The notes under the pieces: model-generated | What the model saw: only the letters and a program-made list of their open reading frames with translations | What the model was told of the DNA's origin: nothing | The model's database searches: none | Made by a program: the position numbers and the translations under genes | Origin: Pyxicephalus adspersus | Taxonomy: Eukaryota; Chordata; Amphibia; Anura; Pyxicephalidae | Assembly (NCBI RefSeq): GCF_032062135.1 | Contig: NC_092861.1 | Location: forward strand, 117,437,365-117,501,364 | DNA length: 64,000 nt | Reading direction: 5' to 3' | Shown here: positions 24,198 through 35,520 of the stretch, in pieces | How positions within the stretch are numbered: the stretch's first letter is position 1 | How the letters are laid out: each line of letters begins with the position of its first letter

Positions 24198-24520
24198 TAA
24201 CCCCCCTAGCGGTCTGATTCTGGACAAATTTCCATGCAAAAAGTGGTACATTTTTTTGCATGGAAATTTATTTTACATTGTAGACCTATAATTGTTAAGC
24301 ATAACTCACTGACACATTTCTAATTGTTAATAAATTTATTGATAAACTTTAAAAAAAAAACACAAAAATCTTTTAAAAAAAAAATACAGAAAGTACAGCA
24401 GCATATATTATTATTATTTATATATTATATGAATATTTATTTGTATTGGACTCAATACAGCTATTTTGTATTGGATTCAATACAAAACTATTTGAACTTC
24501 CCCCCGCTAAGTCCAGGCCG
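24198..24520. mobile_element. TTAA-family element, left half
   Basis: TTAACCCCCCTAGCGGTCTG and a collinear match to 15769-16110, including the TTTGTATTGGACTCAATACA hairpin. Breaks off near CCCCGCTAAGTCC, with no right end. Confidence 0.7.
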
Positions 24521-25061
24521 CAATTCATCAATTTTTAAAAATCATCAAAGAAAAATGACCCTTTTAGTAGAATTCATATATAAACAATACTTTGGTTTTA
24601 TCACAACAAACAGCATAAAAGGTAAAACTTTACAACATTTCTAAAGCAATTTACCACTTCATCAGACATATATTGTCATTCTCCAAACTATAAAGGAATA
24701 GATGAAATTCCCATCACCATACAACACACCTGTAGTGGCTTATTTTATGCTTCTTGAGCCTCCAAACTAAATCTATCTTCTGCACAAACATCCTATAAAC
24801 ATACGGCAGAAACCAAACTTTCCCGGGAACATAAACAGCTGGGAAGGGAAACATCAATAGAAACGGACTTCCAGACCATTACCAATGGAAATAAAATATA
24901 CATCTAACCGTTTGAGGACATAATAATGGCTTGTATGTATACATTCACTCATCCACACACTAAATGGAATGTATTACTACAGAAAACTGATTAAAGACAT
25001 AACAGGATCAGATTAAAGACTAGAAGCTATAGGGGGTGCTTAGAGACTGAAGACACAATTG
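24521..25061. other. Intergenic, nothing recognised
   Basis: AT-rich, no gene. Confidence 0.4.
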
Positions 25062-25293
25062 GGCCTGATTTATTAAAGCTCCCCAAGGATGGAGAGAATA
25101 CACTTCTTTCTGTGAAGCTGGGTGATCCTGCAAAATGTGGATCTAGTCCAGGATTCAAAACATTTATTAGCAAATAGCAAATGACTTTGAAGAAATCTAT
25201 TCCAGGTTTGCTGAATCACCCAGCTTCTCTGATGAAAATGTATCTTCTCCATTATATGACACTGCTAGAGATCACTTCTATTAAAGCCCTGTT
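25062..25293. mobile_element. Palindromic MITE copy 6
   Basis: GGGCCTGATTTATTAAAGCT at the left, GAATCACCCAGCTTCTCTGA and ATTAAAGCCCTG at the right. Arms well kept, with a small insertion near the right end. Confidence 0.8.
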
Positions 25294-27264
25294 ACAAATT
25301 TTCCTTTTACCCCTATAAAAAATAATTGCCACAGCGAGATGTACTTTAGGATTAGAGGGGAAAAATCATAAAAAAGGAATGGAGAGCACAAAAAAGATAG
25401 GAGAGTGTCAACAACATAAACCAAACCACTTACCGTCTAAAAGCCATTCAATCTTCCTTTAAAGGACTGTGATTGCCACAAAGAAAATACCAACTGGTTA
25501 CCAGTTGGGCACAAAATATCCAGAGGCCAAATCCCACCAAGTCCTGTAAGAGTAAGCTAAACTAACAAAACCTCAAAGAAGGCACTGGGATCTCACCAAT
25601 GAAATTGGAAGTTGTATATGGGATATTATACATAAAGAATTGGTAAAAGATTGAATACATAATGTAATATTACATGAAGTATAATATATTCTTGTAGCAG
25701 TTAATTTTGTAATAACAGGATTTAGGTTATTATTGCTTTTTAAATTTCACATGATTTTATTTATAGTCTTCTTACATTTCTATGCGGTGACTGCATAAGT
25801 TACAGGGGTTGGGTAAAAACATATAAAACTGTCAGGGGGGCTTATAAAAATATTTTATTCAGTTTTATTCAGGGAGTCCTCTTAAGCTTTTTTTCCAAAA
25901 GAAAAACAACTGTTGCTGTAACTATTTAAAGCTGATCTCTGGTATTCCCTATCCATATTCTGACACCCTCCATTTACAGGTATTCCCTGAGTTAAGGACA
26001 TCTGACATCCGAACGACTCCTAGATGCGAACTGGGCTCCCTTCTCGTTTGTGTGCAGGACGGAGGCTTGATGGGGGTTCGCATGACTTGCAGACGAAATC
26101 TTTGGAACTCTTTAATGACCAAGACAAACTCTGCAGTTCTTTCTTTTTGCATATCAAAGCACAGCTTGCTCCAGAAGCTAATGGATGTCTAGGCTCCATA
26201 AACTTTTTTTGGTTTTTTTTTGCTTTGTTTGTGATTAACGCACTGTGAGGACTTTATTCATTGACAATATTCTGCCTAATATGTTGAGGCAAACATCTGT
26301 CCTAACGATCTAATGATCTAATCTGGCCTGAACTCTCCTGCACAATTTTTCTTTTTAATGAAGAGATCAGAGCATGATCAAGAGTTTTAAAAGTAGTTAA
26401 AAGACTTTTTATATTTAGAAAAGCAAGAACTGCCATTATAATGCCAGAAATGCTCCATAACATTTAATATGATAGGCAGCTTCACTGACCAGTAAAGACA
26501 CCCTAGAAGTGGGTGGGAATAGGGCCAAGTTTTGAAATGCCCAGGTGTTATCTCCTTACATGAATTGTAATATGTTGATAACAGTTTAGTTGGAATTAAA
26601 GACATTCACCATCCAACGTGTGCAAATTTGATGCACTAAGACTAAAGGTCCAGTTTAACTTTCTTATGATCATCACCAAATATATGTTTGCTAAGGAAAC
26701 CATTAAAAAGGACTCAACTTTCCTCCAATGCTCCAAGTTGTGGGTATGACCTTGGGGTTCACAGCACTGCAGGTTTTCCTATGTTTGTAATTATGTCAGA
26801 GTTTACGATTTAGGGTCAGTGTACCTTGGAGAACAGGCTTTGGGGAATAGGGATATGGTAAATAGGACTGCATTTTTTGTTAAATCCTAGACAAAAAAAA
26901 CCTCCATCATGGGTCAAATTAACAATGATGTGCTAGTAAACAAGTAAACCATTGGAGAGCAGAACATGTGGGGGCAGACAGAAAAAAATGCATCTTGCAG
27001 AGTCTAAGGGCTGTCAAAAGAAAAACTGTCTCCTGGAAAATCATTGGAGATGGTTGTAGGCAGTTTTTCTCCTTTTTTTGCATTGTCAACCCCCCCAGGA
27101 GTTTTCACCTGCAAGCTCTGACATCATTTCCTCTTGAAAGAAGCTTACCACGGAACTTCTGCAGTCCCCAGAGTGTCCAGTGGTACATAAAAGGACCTGT
27201 CACCTCTTTGACCTGACAAATTAACACAATGCTGATGTCTACAGGAAAACTGAGAGTAGCCCTG
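25294..27264. other. Intergenic before the cystatin cluster
   Basis: No gene. 25977-26300 is a remnant of the ACAGGTA...GAGTTAA MITE also seen at 24030. The remainder is unclassified. Confidence 0.4.
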
Positions 27265-29639
27265 GTGCCCTGTCACATCTAAATTTACACTTAGACTCTT
27301 TGAATCCTATTTTCCCCTAAAAGGAAAGCTGTAGGTATATTAAAATGTGTGATAAGTGGAGGACTCTTGTGGCTAACTCTCCCTAAAATTTTATTGCTGT
27401 CGTGCCATCACAAGTTGGGAAAAACTATACTTGTCATTCCATGCCATCCTGTCACACAGATCCAGGCACTTACCTTCTGTGAACCCCAATTTCTCAGCAA
27501 CAGGCCCTAATGATAAAGTATTAAGTACATGTACCCCATGGCTATCTGCCACATGAATTGCATTTCTCTGGAAGTATTCATTGCTGAGATTCTTGATTTG
27601 TCATCTCTTTTATTTGGTGCATGTATGTTATGGTATCTATAAACATTTCAATTCAAAGCCGAACTAAACCAAAAACAAAAAAATCACACCCACCTTTAAT
27701 CCTGCAGGTCCCTTGATGGTGCTGGTCTTTTCCACGATCCGCTCCTGCATGGTCCTGTAATTCCTCTTCGTTCTGGCACTGAGGAAGTGCTGGGTGCTGC
27801 CATCTTTCCTCCCCTTTTCCTTCTTCTTCCTCGGTCTATTTGACATGCCACCTGACCTCGCACTGTGCATTGGATGTCTCTTTTGTCAACAAGCACTACC
27901 TCCTAGTGACTTTTTGATTTTTTTCACTTTGTTTTGTGTTTTGAAACAAATCTTAAACGTTTTTGGGACTTTGTCTGCATTCACTAAAGACATCCAAAGT
28001 CATTCTTAATATTATCTGTTATCAACGCAATAATCTCACAGATGGCTCCACTTCAAAAGTACAGTTGCTTAATCAGCTGCTTCAATAGGTGGCCAATTGT
28101 TTCCTCATGTTAATAATATTGCATAACCTGTGCTACATGATCCTAATCCAAGAATATGAACAATGGAGTAAACAGAAGGTAAAAACTAGGTGTAAGGGTT
28201 TTGGTTAATGGCCGATACTTTACCTTGTCTCTGCAGTCTTTGCCTATTGACTTGGCTTTAGGGGGCCCAGCACATGGTTGCCTTCAAGACTTAAGTGTGC
28301 CACGGATGTGGCTAGAGAGGGGCATAAACTGACAGATAACCAGGAAACTTCCTTAATGGATAGGGTAAGGTGAAAGGACAAGAACCTGTGAAGAAACCAA
28401 GGGTCAAAAGATGAGCTTAGATATGAGGCAAAGGGTCATATGTGTGTAACAGGGTCCCTTTATGAGTTCAGGGGTTAAACATAGTATATTTTAAATGTTT
28501 CTGGAACTGAGTTATCCACAGACAAAAATGGTTGATTGTCTGCTGCTGCATAAGTGGTACCTGATTTGATGCATCACTTTTGAGGCCTATGGGATATTTC
28601 TATGCCTTTTTCAGGAATTGGTGAATAAGTGTTTGAATAATTGAAGAACGGACACATGGGGAGATTTTGGGGACCCCTGCAACCATCGCATGCTTATAGA
28701 TGGGGAACAGGGCAGATGGCACTGACACCTGGCTAGACTGAGGTCTGAGGTTTCATCCACTAGGACAACATCCTGCAGAAGCATTAATTCCAGGAATTTC
28801 TGGAACATTGGCGACAAGGTAACTTTGGTATGGGAATTCTATTACCATTTGGAGCTGTATGTAAATCACAACTTCTGTTTTGACTTTTTTATACTGCAGA
28901 TAAGTGCTCTGAGTTGATTTTCTGCTGCCCTTACCCTCCATCATTTGTGTGTTAAATTCTACAATAAGACTTTAAAAAGAACATATCTGCAAGCCAAAGT
29001 GAGTTTTGTAGTCACCATGTCAGGAAGGACCCAGGTACAACAGGAAGAGAACGGGAGAAAACTACATATAAACTGGCATATAAAAAATAACCAGCACTCA
29101 TTCCTCTTCCTACCATATGTGAGTGCATACTGGTTGTCAAGATGACTCTGTCACATGGGGCTGGAGAATAGATCCTTTGCTTTGTGTAAGCACCTAGTCT
29201 CTACATTTATTGTAAATTATAAGTAATTACAACTACACTCTAAAGTCTGTAAAACCTGGCAAACAAATTACTAGGCAGCACACATGCAGTTGGATAGGCT
29301 GAACTCTGATGCCTAAAAGCCTGATTTTGGGCAGAGGAGGAATGGTATGGGTGTCAAAAAAACATAATCACATTAAAATTACACTAATACTTTAACCTGT
29401 GCTGCACTTGTCCAAATAAAGAATTTGTCCACCAGGTGTTGAGCAAGGCTGTCATGTATTTACTTTAAAACATACAGTTGCATTTCTTAATTTTATTAAA
29501 TTACTTTATTCATACTTCATTATAGATAAGATAGATTTGTTGCAATATTTGTACTTATAAAATACTTATACTTGTGCAATAAAATAGTATCAGATTTTTT
29601 TTAATGAACTAATCAATCTGGCAAATTCTAAACATACTG

Positions 29640-29765
29640 AAAACACATTAGTCTTATCACATCTTAGATATTCCATATCTGCAGCCTTGTGTGACTATAA
29701 AAGTGTCTCTGTGCCTCTGTTCTGCCATCATTTTCTCTCGTTGTTCTCCTTGTAAAGGAATCATC
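29640..29765 (+). promoter_or_regulatory. Core promoter and 5' UTR of cystatin A
   Basis: A TATAAAAG box at 29696-29703 lies about 63 bp before the ATG, leaving a short pyrimidine-rich 5' UTR. The same block, including CTTATCACATCTTAGATA just upstream, is kept almost unchanged before units B (37262-37370) and C (47785-47905), which suggests it is the shared proximal promoter. The TTATCA element could be a GATA-factor site (inference). Confidence 0.75.
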
Positions 29766-31188
29766 ATGTCTGCAGGATTCTTCCTTGTGGTTGTATGCTC
29801 ACTATTTTCTCTTTTTACAGCTGAGAGCTTAGTTGGTGCTCCTGAACCGATTGATCCCAACAACCAGGGAGTCATAAATGCTGCCACCTTTGCTGTTAAT
29901 AACTACAATGAGCAATCAAAGAAGGACTATGAATACAAGCTTGTGAAGGTTGTGTCAGCGAAACACCAGGTGCAATCCAACATACGGTAACCTGCTGGTA
30001 AAGCAACTCATCAATAAATTAAGCAGATAATTCTTCAGTAAGTTGCTTTAGTGCTGCTATATTGTTTAATTAGTTAAATGTTCTAAATATTACACCTGTA
30101 ATGTGTGGGGTCATCAGGAGGAACAAGTAAGAGCTGCAGGGGTTTCAAGAAAATTAAATCTTTTTATTTTTTTGTATAGATTGAGAAAGAGTTAGAACTC
30201 TTACAAGATAATTATTGCTGTCTGTGTGAACATTGGGGAATTTTTCTTTCCCATTGTCACTAAGAAGAAAGTGATTGGAAATTAATATTGTGTTGCAAAG
30301 TTGCACTGCAGATAGCTCTCATACTCTAAAGCTGAGCTACCCATTTATATCCATGTGCAATGCACAACAACACACAATGCAGTAAATAGCAATTCATCAG
30401 AAGCTTGTTCAATAGTCATCACCACAAATAAACCCGGGTACTTCGATACTGCTTTATCATTACTATTATTTACATGTTATGATTTAAAAGCTGGCATTAT
30501 GTTTAGATCCAAAATAGAGTTATAGTCAGTACTTAACAATATCTATGTCAATAATGTTTTTTTTCAGATTGTTGCTGGAGTAATCTATTCAATAACTGCA
30601 GAAATTGGAAAAACAGACTGCAAGAAAGGCACCACAAGTGATGTACAATCCTGCAACCTGATTAAAGATTCACAGCTTGCTGAGGTCAGTAATACCCCTC
30701 CACCCTTCCAATTTATTGATTTTTAGTCTTGTTTTATGTTGGACAATAATATCATTATTAATAATAATAATTATGTTGCTATGAGGGCCTTGAACTGGAA
30801 AAGCATGTATATTTTTTAGTGTTTTTTGTAAGTAATATTTCTTTAGTGCACTTGCACTAAATGAATAATAGAAGCTTATATGTCACTGCTATGTAAGAAA
30901 AAGCTTTTCTGTCACTCCCAATAGTCATTTAGGACATTAAGGGGTCCTGGCTGCTGTGACTTTGTAGTAATAGAGAAACATGTAACTCCATTCTCTACTA
31001 TATTTCAGCATGTGTTTTGTGTTTTTACAAAAAGATTGATAATCACTCTGGCTAACAAGTAGGACAAACAGTAATATAAGACTCATTATTATTTTCTTTT
31101 ACAGACCCTATACTGTTCATTTAGAGTACTGGTAGTCCCATGGGAACATGTGGAAACCGTCCAATCATCTTATTGCGGGCCTCACTAA
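29766..31188 (+). CDS. Type-2 (secreted) cystatin, complete three-exon gene, unit A
   Basis: Secreted inhibitor of papain-like cysteine proteases. Exons 29766-29969, 30568-30684 and 31105-31188 (stop TAA 31186-31188) join in phase 0 through GT-AG introns of 598 and 420 bp and encode 134 residues. Seen: hydrophobic signal peptide (about residues 1-20), the N-terminal LVG trunk (22-24), helix region (about 33-50), first binding loop QIVAG at 68-72 split by intron 1 exactly after the Gln as in the family, second loop Pro119-Trp120, and four Cys (86, 97, 111, 131) with the two-disulfide spacing of type-2 cystatins. The sequence resembles egg-white cystatin/cystatin C. The Ser-Asn-Asp legumain-binding site of many family members is replaced by Ser-Lys-Lys, so legumain inhibition is doubtful (inference). 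The C-terminus is Gly-Pro-His, whereas the other copies end Gly-Pro-Arg. The start is the first ATG after the TATA box. Orthology to a named CST gene cannot be settled here, so no symbol is given. Confidence 0.93.
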
Positions 31189-31241
31189 AATGATCACCAA
31201 CAACTGAACTGAATTTATATTTTAGCAACACTTCTAAATGT

Positions 31242-31247
31242 AATAAA
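31242..31247 (+). terminator. Polyadenylation signal of cystatin A
   Basis: AATAAA 54 bp after the stop codon. It is conserved at the same place in all four copies. Confidence 0.8.
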
Positions 31248-31989
31248 CTACAAGTATCTGTTTCACTAATCTTACTGTTCTGTGTCTTGCTGTGTCAGTC
31301 ATATTGATAACTTGTCCATTATTGGACATTAAAATAATAAAAGTAAAAGTGCGCTACTTTGGTAAAAAAAAAGTAATGTCTTAACAATGAACAAAAACCT
31401 GCAAATACTTTCATATTTCCCAAATGTATCTTTTATTTGACAGTATTACAAAGATGAAATCACACTAAGGATTTTTCTTAACCAGATTAGAGTTAATATT
31501 AAGGTGTATGTGACTCCCATGTCTCTGGCTGTACACCACTGGTATGGATGACAGTGATAAACAAGTAAAAGGTTTCCATAGACATAATGTACCCAGTCGT
31601 GGAGTAATGTAGACAGCTACAAATCTGTTAATGCTCAGCTATAATGTAAATTTTAGCTCCAATAGAGGCCTTAAAGCAGTGGTGGAAGTAGCCAAGCAAG
31701 GGTCCCTGTGCACAAATACCCTGGGGCAAGGGCCAGGTTTCCCACAATGGTGCCATGTCAACTAGGGGTGGTATTAAAACATCTTTATTTGGAACTGGAG
31801 CTGGTAGACCAGCTCTTCTGTAACTAGAAGCACAAATTCAAAGTGAAAGTGATTATACCAAGGTCAGATACAGTGCAGTAATGACATCTGTATAGAAGGT
31901 ATCACTTGTCTCTTTCCATTCCATTTTCCTTGCCCTGTGCTCTCCCCTATCCCTCCTTTCCCTTGGACCCCCTCTCCCCCTCATTCTAA

Positions 31990-32250
31990 AAATTTCTTCT
32001 TTCTACCCTTTCCTTCCTTCTCTTTTTTTCTCTTGACTGGCAAAACATAGTTACGCAGACTTGCATCCTGCCGCACACTACAAAACCACTGAATTCCCCC
32101 CCTCTTTATTACCCTACTCACAACTTTAACACCTATCCCCTGCCCAAGTAAAGACCACACCATATGTTGGTTAAATGGCCCGTAGGCCTTTTTTTTTTAA
32201 ATATTAACTAATTAACTTTATAATCAAAAATAACAATATAAATAATATAT
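31990..32250 (-). mobile_element. DIRS-like element remnant in unit A
   Basis: Collinear with 55580-55860 in unit D (CAAAACATAGTT, GTAAAGACCACACCATATG, AAATGGCCCGTAGGCC). Unit C lacks this piece, so it is an insertion into the pyrimidine-rich tract. Confidence 0.55.
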
Positions 32251-32269
32251 ATTATATATTAATATATAT

Positions 32270-33440
32270 TTTATATGTTATTTATATATAAAAATATTTA
32301 ACAGTGCAAGAAACTGAATATAAAATTGTACAAAATGGTATACTGCTTCGTGTCCAACAAGAAAAGGTCAACAAAGAATCACTAGAAAGCTGAGTTATTC
32401 CGGACATACAAATAGTTGGTGAGAAGCCGTTTCCAGGTACTTGACACGGCCACAAGACTTCTAAAAAACAGCCATTCGTGAGAGGAAGAATAGTTACTAA
32501 GATAACAATCAAAATGGGTCCACAGTCCTGAGTATTCAGGCAGGACCATTTAATCCTCCCCTACATGGATAAATGTCAAAGTAGCCCTGAAGAGCCTCCC
32601 TGTTATATTGTCAACAGATCAGAATATTGTCAGGTGGGAGGAGACAGAACCGTGAGAGGGGGAGAATCGGGCAAGAATTACCGTGCCTCAATAAATTGGG
32701 GTAGTCAAATTTGATGATCTAAAAATCGGGCTGGGACACGGTAGTGGGAGGTAACAGAGTTTGCAACCAAACTCAGGCTTGTTTGGTAAGTCCCTAAAGA
32801 GGTTATGTTTACTGATGGAATACTGTGTGCCCAGTTAGCGACGTAAGAAACTGAGACCAGTAAAACCATGTGTTAACAAGTTTTCTGTTCCATCCTCTTA
32901 AAGAGGAAGTCAGGTCTTCCATATGATAAATCTCATTGACCCTTCGCAGCCATAGCTGAATGGGAGGTGGATCCACCTTCTTCCAGTAAGCCGCGATACA
33001 GGAATTTGCAGCCACCACCAAGTGTCTGAGCACTGAGTTATTGTACATTTTGTCTGAGAAAGGGTTGTGTTGAAGAAGAAAGAACACAGTCCCTCGTGTT
33101 GGGCAAAGTCTCTGACCGAGGACCAGAAAGGTTTGATAATGGGGCAGCCCCAAAATATGTGTAAGAAGGATTCAAGTGCCGACTGGCATCGCCAGCAGCG
33201 ATCTGACACTTCCGGCATACGTTTGTGTAATCTTTCAGGAGTAAGGTACCATCTGGATAAAATTTTGAAGTTAGATTCCTGGAACCTCTTGCTAATGAAT
33301 GCATTATGGGTCCATTTCAGGATTTGCAGTCCGTTCCTCGGTCAAGGAAACCCCCCAAGTCTTTTTCCCATTTGGTAAAGTAAGATGGTGAAGATTGTGG
33401 GTGGGAATCTTGCAAGAGGATATAAAACGTAGATAGGGCA
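32270..33440 (-). mobile_element. L1-type LINE 3' fragment
   Basis: Minus-strand frames 33304-33038, 33218-32910 and 33153-32809 together give the C-terminal part of an L1-clade ORF2 protein: a Cys-rich CWRCQSALES...HIFWGCPIIKPFW segment followed by a tail with WLRRVNEIYHMEDL. At least two frameshifts, no reverse-transcriptase core. It sits inside the DIRS-like remnant. Confidence 0.75.
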
Positions 33441-33454
33441 TAACGGTCCCCTTC

Positions 33455-33770
33455 CTGCCTTTTAACTCCTTCTGTCCCTCCTATACCTCCTCCTCCTTAC
33501 TCCCCTCCCCCTTTAGCTCACTTCTGACCTAAAACTTAACCCTATGCTGTCTGCTCCCTGTCTGCCCACTCATGTCGGCCTTACCCTTTCCTCGCACGTT
33601 ACAGGCCTAATTTTCCTATCTTACTCTTCCCTCCTCCTTCCTCTCTATCCTCTCTCCTTACTTCTCTATCTTCCTTTTCCCTCCTTCCCACTCTCTGTGT
33701 TCCTTTCCCTCTCCTTTGTATCTCTTCCTCTCCCTCTCTGTCTCTCCCTCTTGGTGGTCATGTTAGTGAT
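33455..33770 (+). repeat. Polypyrimidine tract of the cystatin unit
   Basis: About 300 bases almost entirely C and T on the plus strand (TCCTCCTCCTTACTCCCCTC, CTCCCTCTCTGTCTCTCCCT). Counterparts in unit C at 50520-50790 and unit D at 61000-61300. Confidence 0.8.
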
Positions 33771-33899
33771 TTGTCATATTTATCTATGATTTAAGAAGAA
33801 CTTTTTCTTTCAACTGCTTGACCTGACAACACAACTACATTATGTAATCAATATTAAAAGAAGAGGCAATGTGATGTTTCTATCTGTGATTCCTTTCAC

Positions 33900-33965
33900 C
33901 AGACTATAGGCTGCGTACAAACATGCAATAATTGTCGTTGGAAATGAAAAATCCATCATTCACAT
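33900..33965. mobile_element. Fragment of the GGCTGCGTACA MITE
   Basis: AGGCTGCGTACAAACATGCA and TTGTCGTTGGAAATG match one end of the longer element at 58020-58300 and the one at 48521. The same fragment is at 61975 in unit D, so it predates that duplication. Confidence 0.6.
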
Positions 33966-34299
33966 TCACAGGTCATTCACAGGTCAACATTCACAGAAAT
34001 GATCATTCACAGGTCAACAAAAAATTAGTTTTGATAATCATCAGAAACCACAGCAGACTTTTCTAAATCATCTTTTTAAGCAGATTGCAGGTCTGTTTTC
34101 AGTTTTTCCCTAACATGTACAGTTCCTGAGTTATGAGTACTATTATAGTTAACATTGTACATGCATGTATTTTGTACTAAAACGTAAGCACTATTGAAGT
34201 GAGTGGTAATACATCTTCAGTGTGAAGTAAAATATGGCACACTGCGGTATAGATCCACTGGACAGTGTCAGTCAGGTACCATTGTTTCTTCAGAAATGC

Positions 34300-35040
34300 T
34301 TAGAGTATGATTTTTGTGTGTACTCTTTGTCTGGATTGTCGCGGTACAGCATCCAGCAGTAGTCCGCCATCATACTTTCATTTCAGAAACCTTGGTAGCA
34401 GTGCTCCATTAACTGAATGTCCTGGTGAAAACATTCTTCTTGTTTGTCACTCACCATACAAAGATTTTTCGGGAAGAATTCTATATGTGAGTGCAAGAAA
34501 TGTATTTTTAATGACATGCGACAACCCAGTTTCTGGTATGAATCAAGCAGATTCTGAACTCTTTCCCTGTATGCAAGAGACTTATGGTTGCCCAGGGAAT
34601 TTTCACACAGCCACAGCCACTTGAATGCATTCCCAAGCTTCTAGCTCATCTGCTGAGAGAGATTGTTTGAAAACATCATCCCGCAAAACAGACCTGATCT
34701 GTGGCCCTATAAATATCCATTCCTTCATTTTTGCAGTGCCTATGGAACCTTTGGTAACTTCTCAATAATAGGTACTGAAAACCCATGCAGTTTGATTAAC
34801 TCCTGGCCTTTACAAGGTTCTTTATCAAGCCTAACTTGATATGTAATGGTGCGGATCAACCAGAGGCAGAAATTGGCACTGCTTGTTCCGGGCTTAAAGG
34901 TATCTCTTGGTAGCCAATCACGCTTGACGTAATAGTCTCCCGTAGATCGGCTGACCCTCAGGCATAAGAAACAGCAATATTTTGGGAATGCTCCTTGCAT
35001 TCCCATCAGCAAGCCAATGACCTTTAGATCCACACAGATG
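34300..35040 (-). pseudogene. Decayed gene of a widespread uncharacterised metazoan family
   Basis: Read on the minus strand: 35033-34880 encodes LKVIGLLMGMQGAF.KYCCFLCL followed by an RSTGDYYVKRDWLPRDTF segment. Further on (34735-34310, shifting frame) come pieces such as NSLGNHKSL, LKIHFLHSHIEFFPKN, CFHQDIQLMEHCYQG and MMADYCWML. This order matches a large uncharacterised protein family common in invertebrates and some vertebrates, probably transposon-borne (from memory, no name I can verify). At least two frameshifts and internal stops, so non-functional. The first part was already present before the A/D duplication, since 62240-62370 matches 34220-34350. Confidence 0.6.
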
Positions 35041-35520
35041 TTCCACTGGTGTGTTATGGCTAACTCTTCCTAAAATGTCATCACTATGGCACCATCAGAA
35101 GATACAAAAAAACTATACCTATCATACGATACTACTCTGTCACACATAGCTGGCTACTTACTTTCTGTGAACCCCATTTTCTCTTTACCAGTAGAGGAAG
35201 AGAAATGTAGAATAAGTGAGGGACGCTTGTGACTCCTACCATACAATGGTTTCCTGTCACATCTAAATGTACACTTATGCTCTTTGAACCCTAATTTCTC
35301 TTGAAAGTGGAGCTGTAGGTATAATAAATGTATGATAGGTGGGGGACTCTTATGGCTAACTCCCCCTAAAATCTTATTGCTGCCTCCCTGTCACAAGAAA
35401 AACAATACTTGTCATACCATGCTACCCTGTCACAAACATCCGGCCACTTACCTTCTGTGAACCCCAATTTCACAGGAACAGGCCATAAAGTTGAAGTATT
35501 AAGAACATGTACCCATGGCT
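35041..35520 (+). repeat. Degenerate tandem repeat at the left edge of unit B
   Basis: Three related stretches, each with a TGTCACA motif followed by a GAACCCCAATTTCTC motif (at about 35167, 35285 and 35456), with GGCTAACTC...CCTAAAAT repeated at 35057 and 35353. Related sequence at 27300-27500. Confidence 0.55.

Larger units (their letters stand above)
27265..34370 (+). repeat. Cystatin segmental repeat, unit A
   Basis: Left flank (27265-29640), gene and right flank (31190-32165, 33440-34370) recur in the other units. The left edge is where similarity to unit B starts (27265 against 35255, both CCTGTCACATCTAAAT). The right flank matches unit D to about 34350, against 62370. It is interrupted by DIRS-like and L1 fragments at 31990-33440. 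Confidence 0.75.

Noticed and set aside
28945..29145. Conserved short frame (MSGRTQVQ...) upstream of cystatin, seen in units A, C, D and E
   Set aside because: It recurs because the flank is duplicated. Copies carry frameshifts relative to each other and B lacks it, so there is no evidence of coding constraint.
29691..29765. Upstream extension of the cystatin A frame (also at 47834 in C)
   Set aside because: The extended frame begins at a GTG, overlaps the TATA box, and would bury the signal peptide. The ATG at 29766 (47906 in C) gives a proper signal peptide.
33544..33789. 81-codon Leu/Ser/Pro-rich frame resembling a membrane protein
   Set aside because: Direct translation of the polypyrimidine tract. 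The same artefact appears at 60912-61298 and on the opposite strand at 55412.
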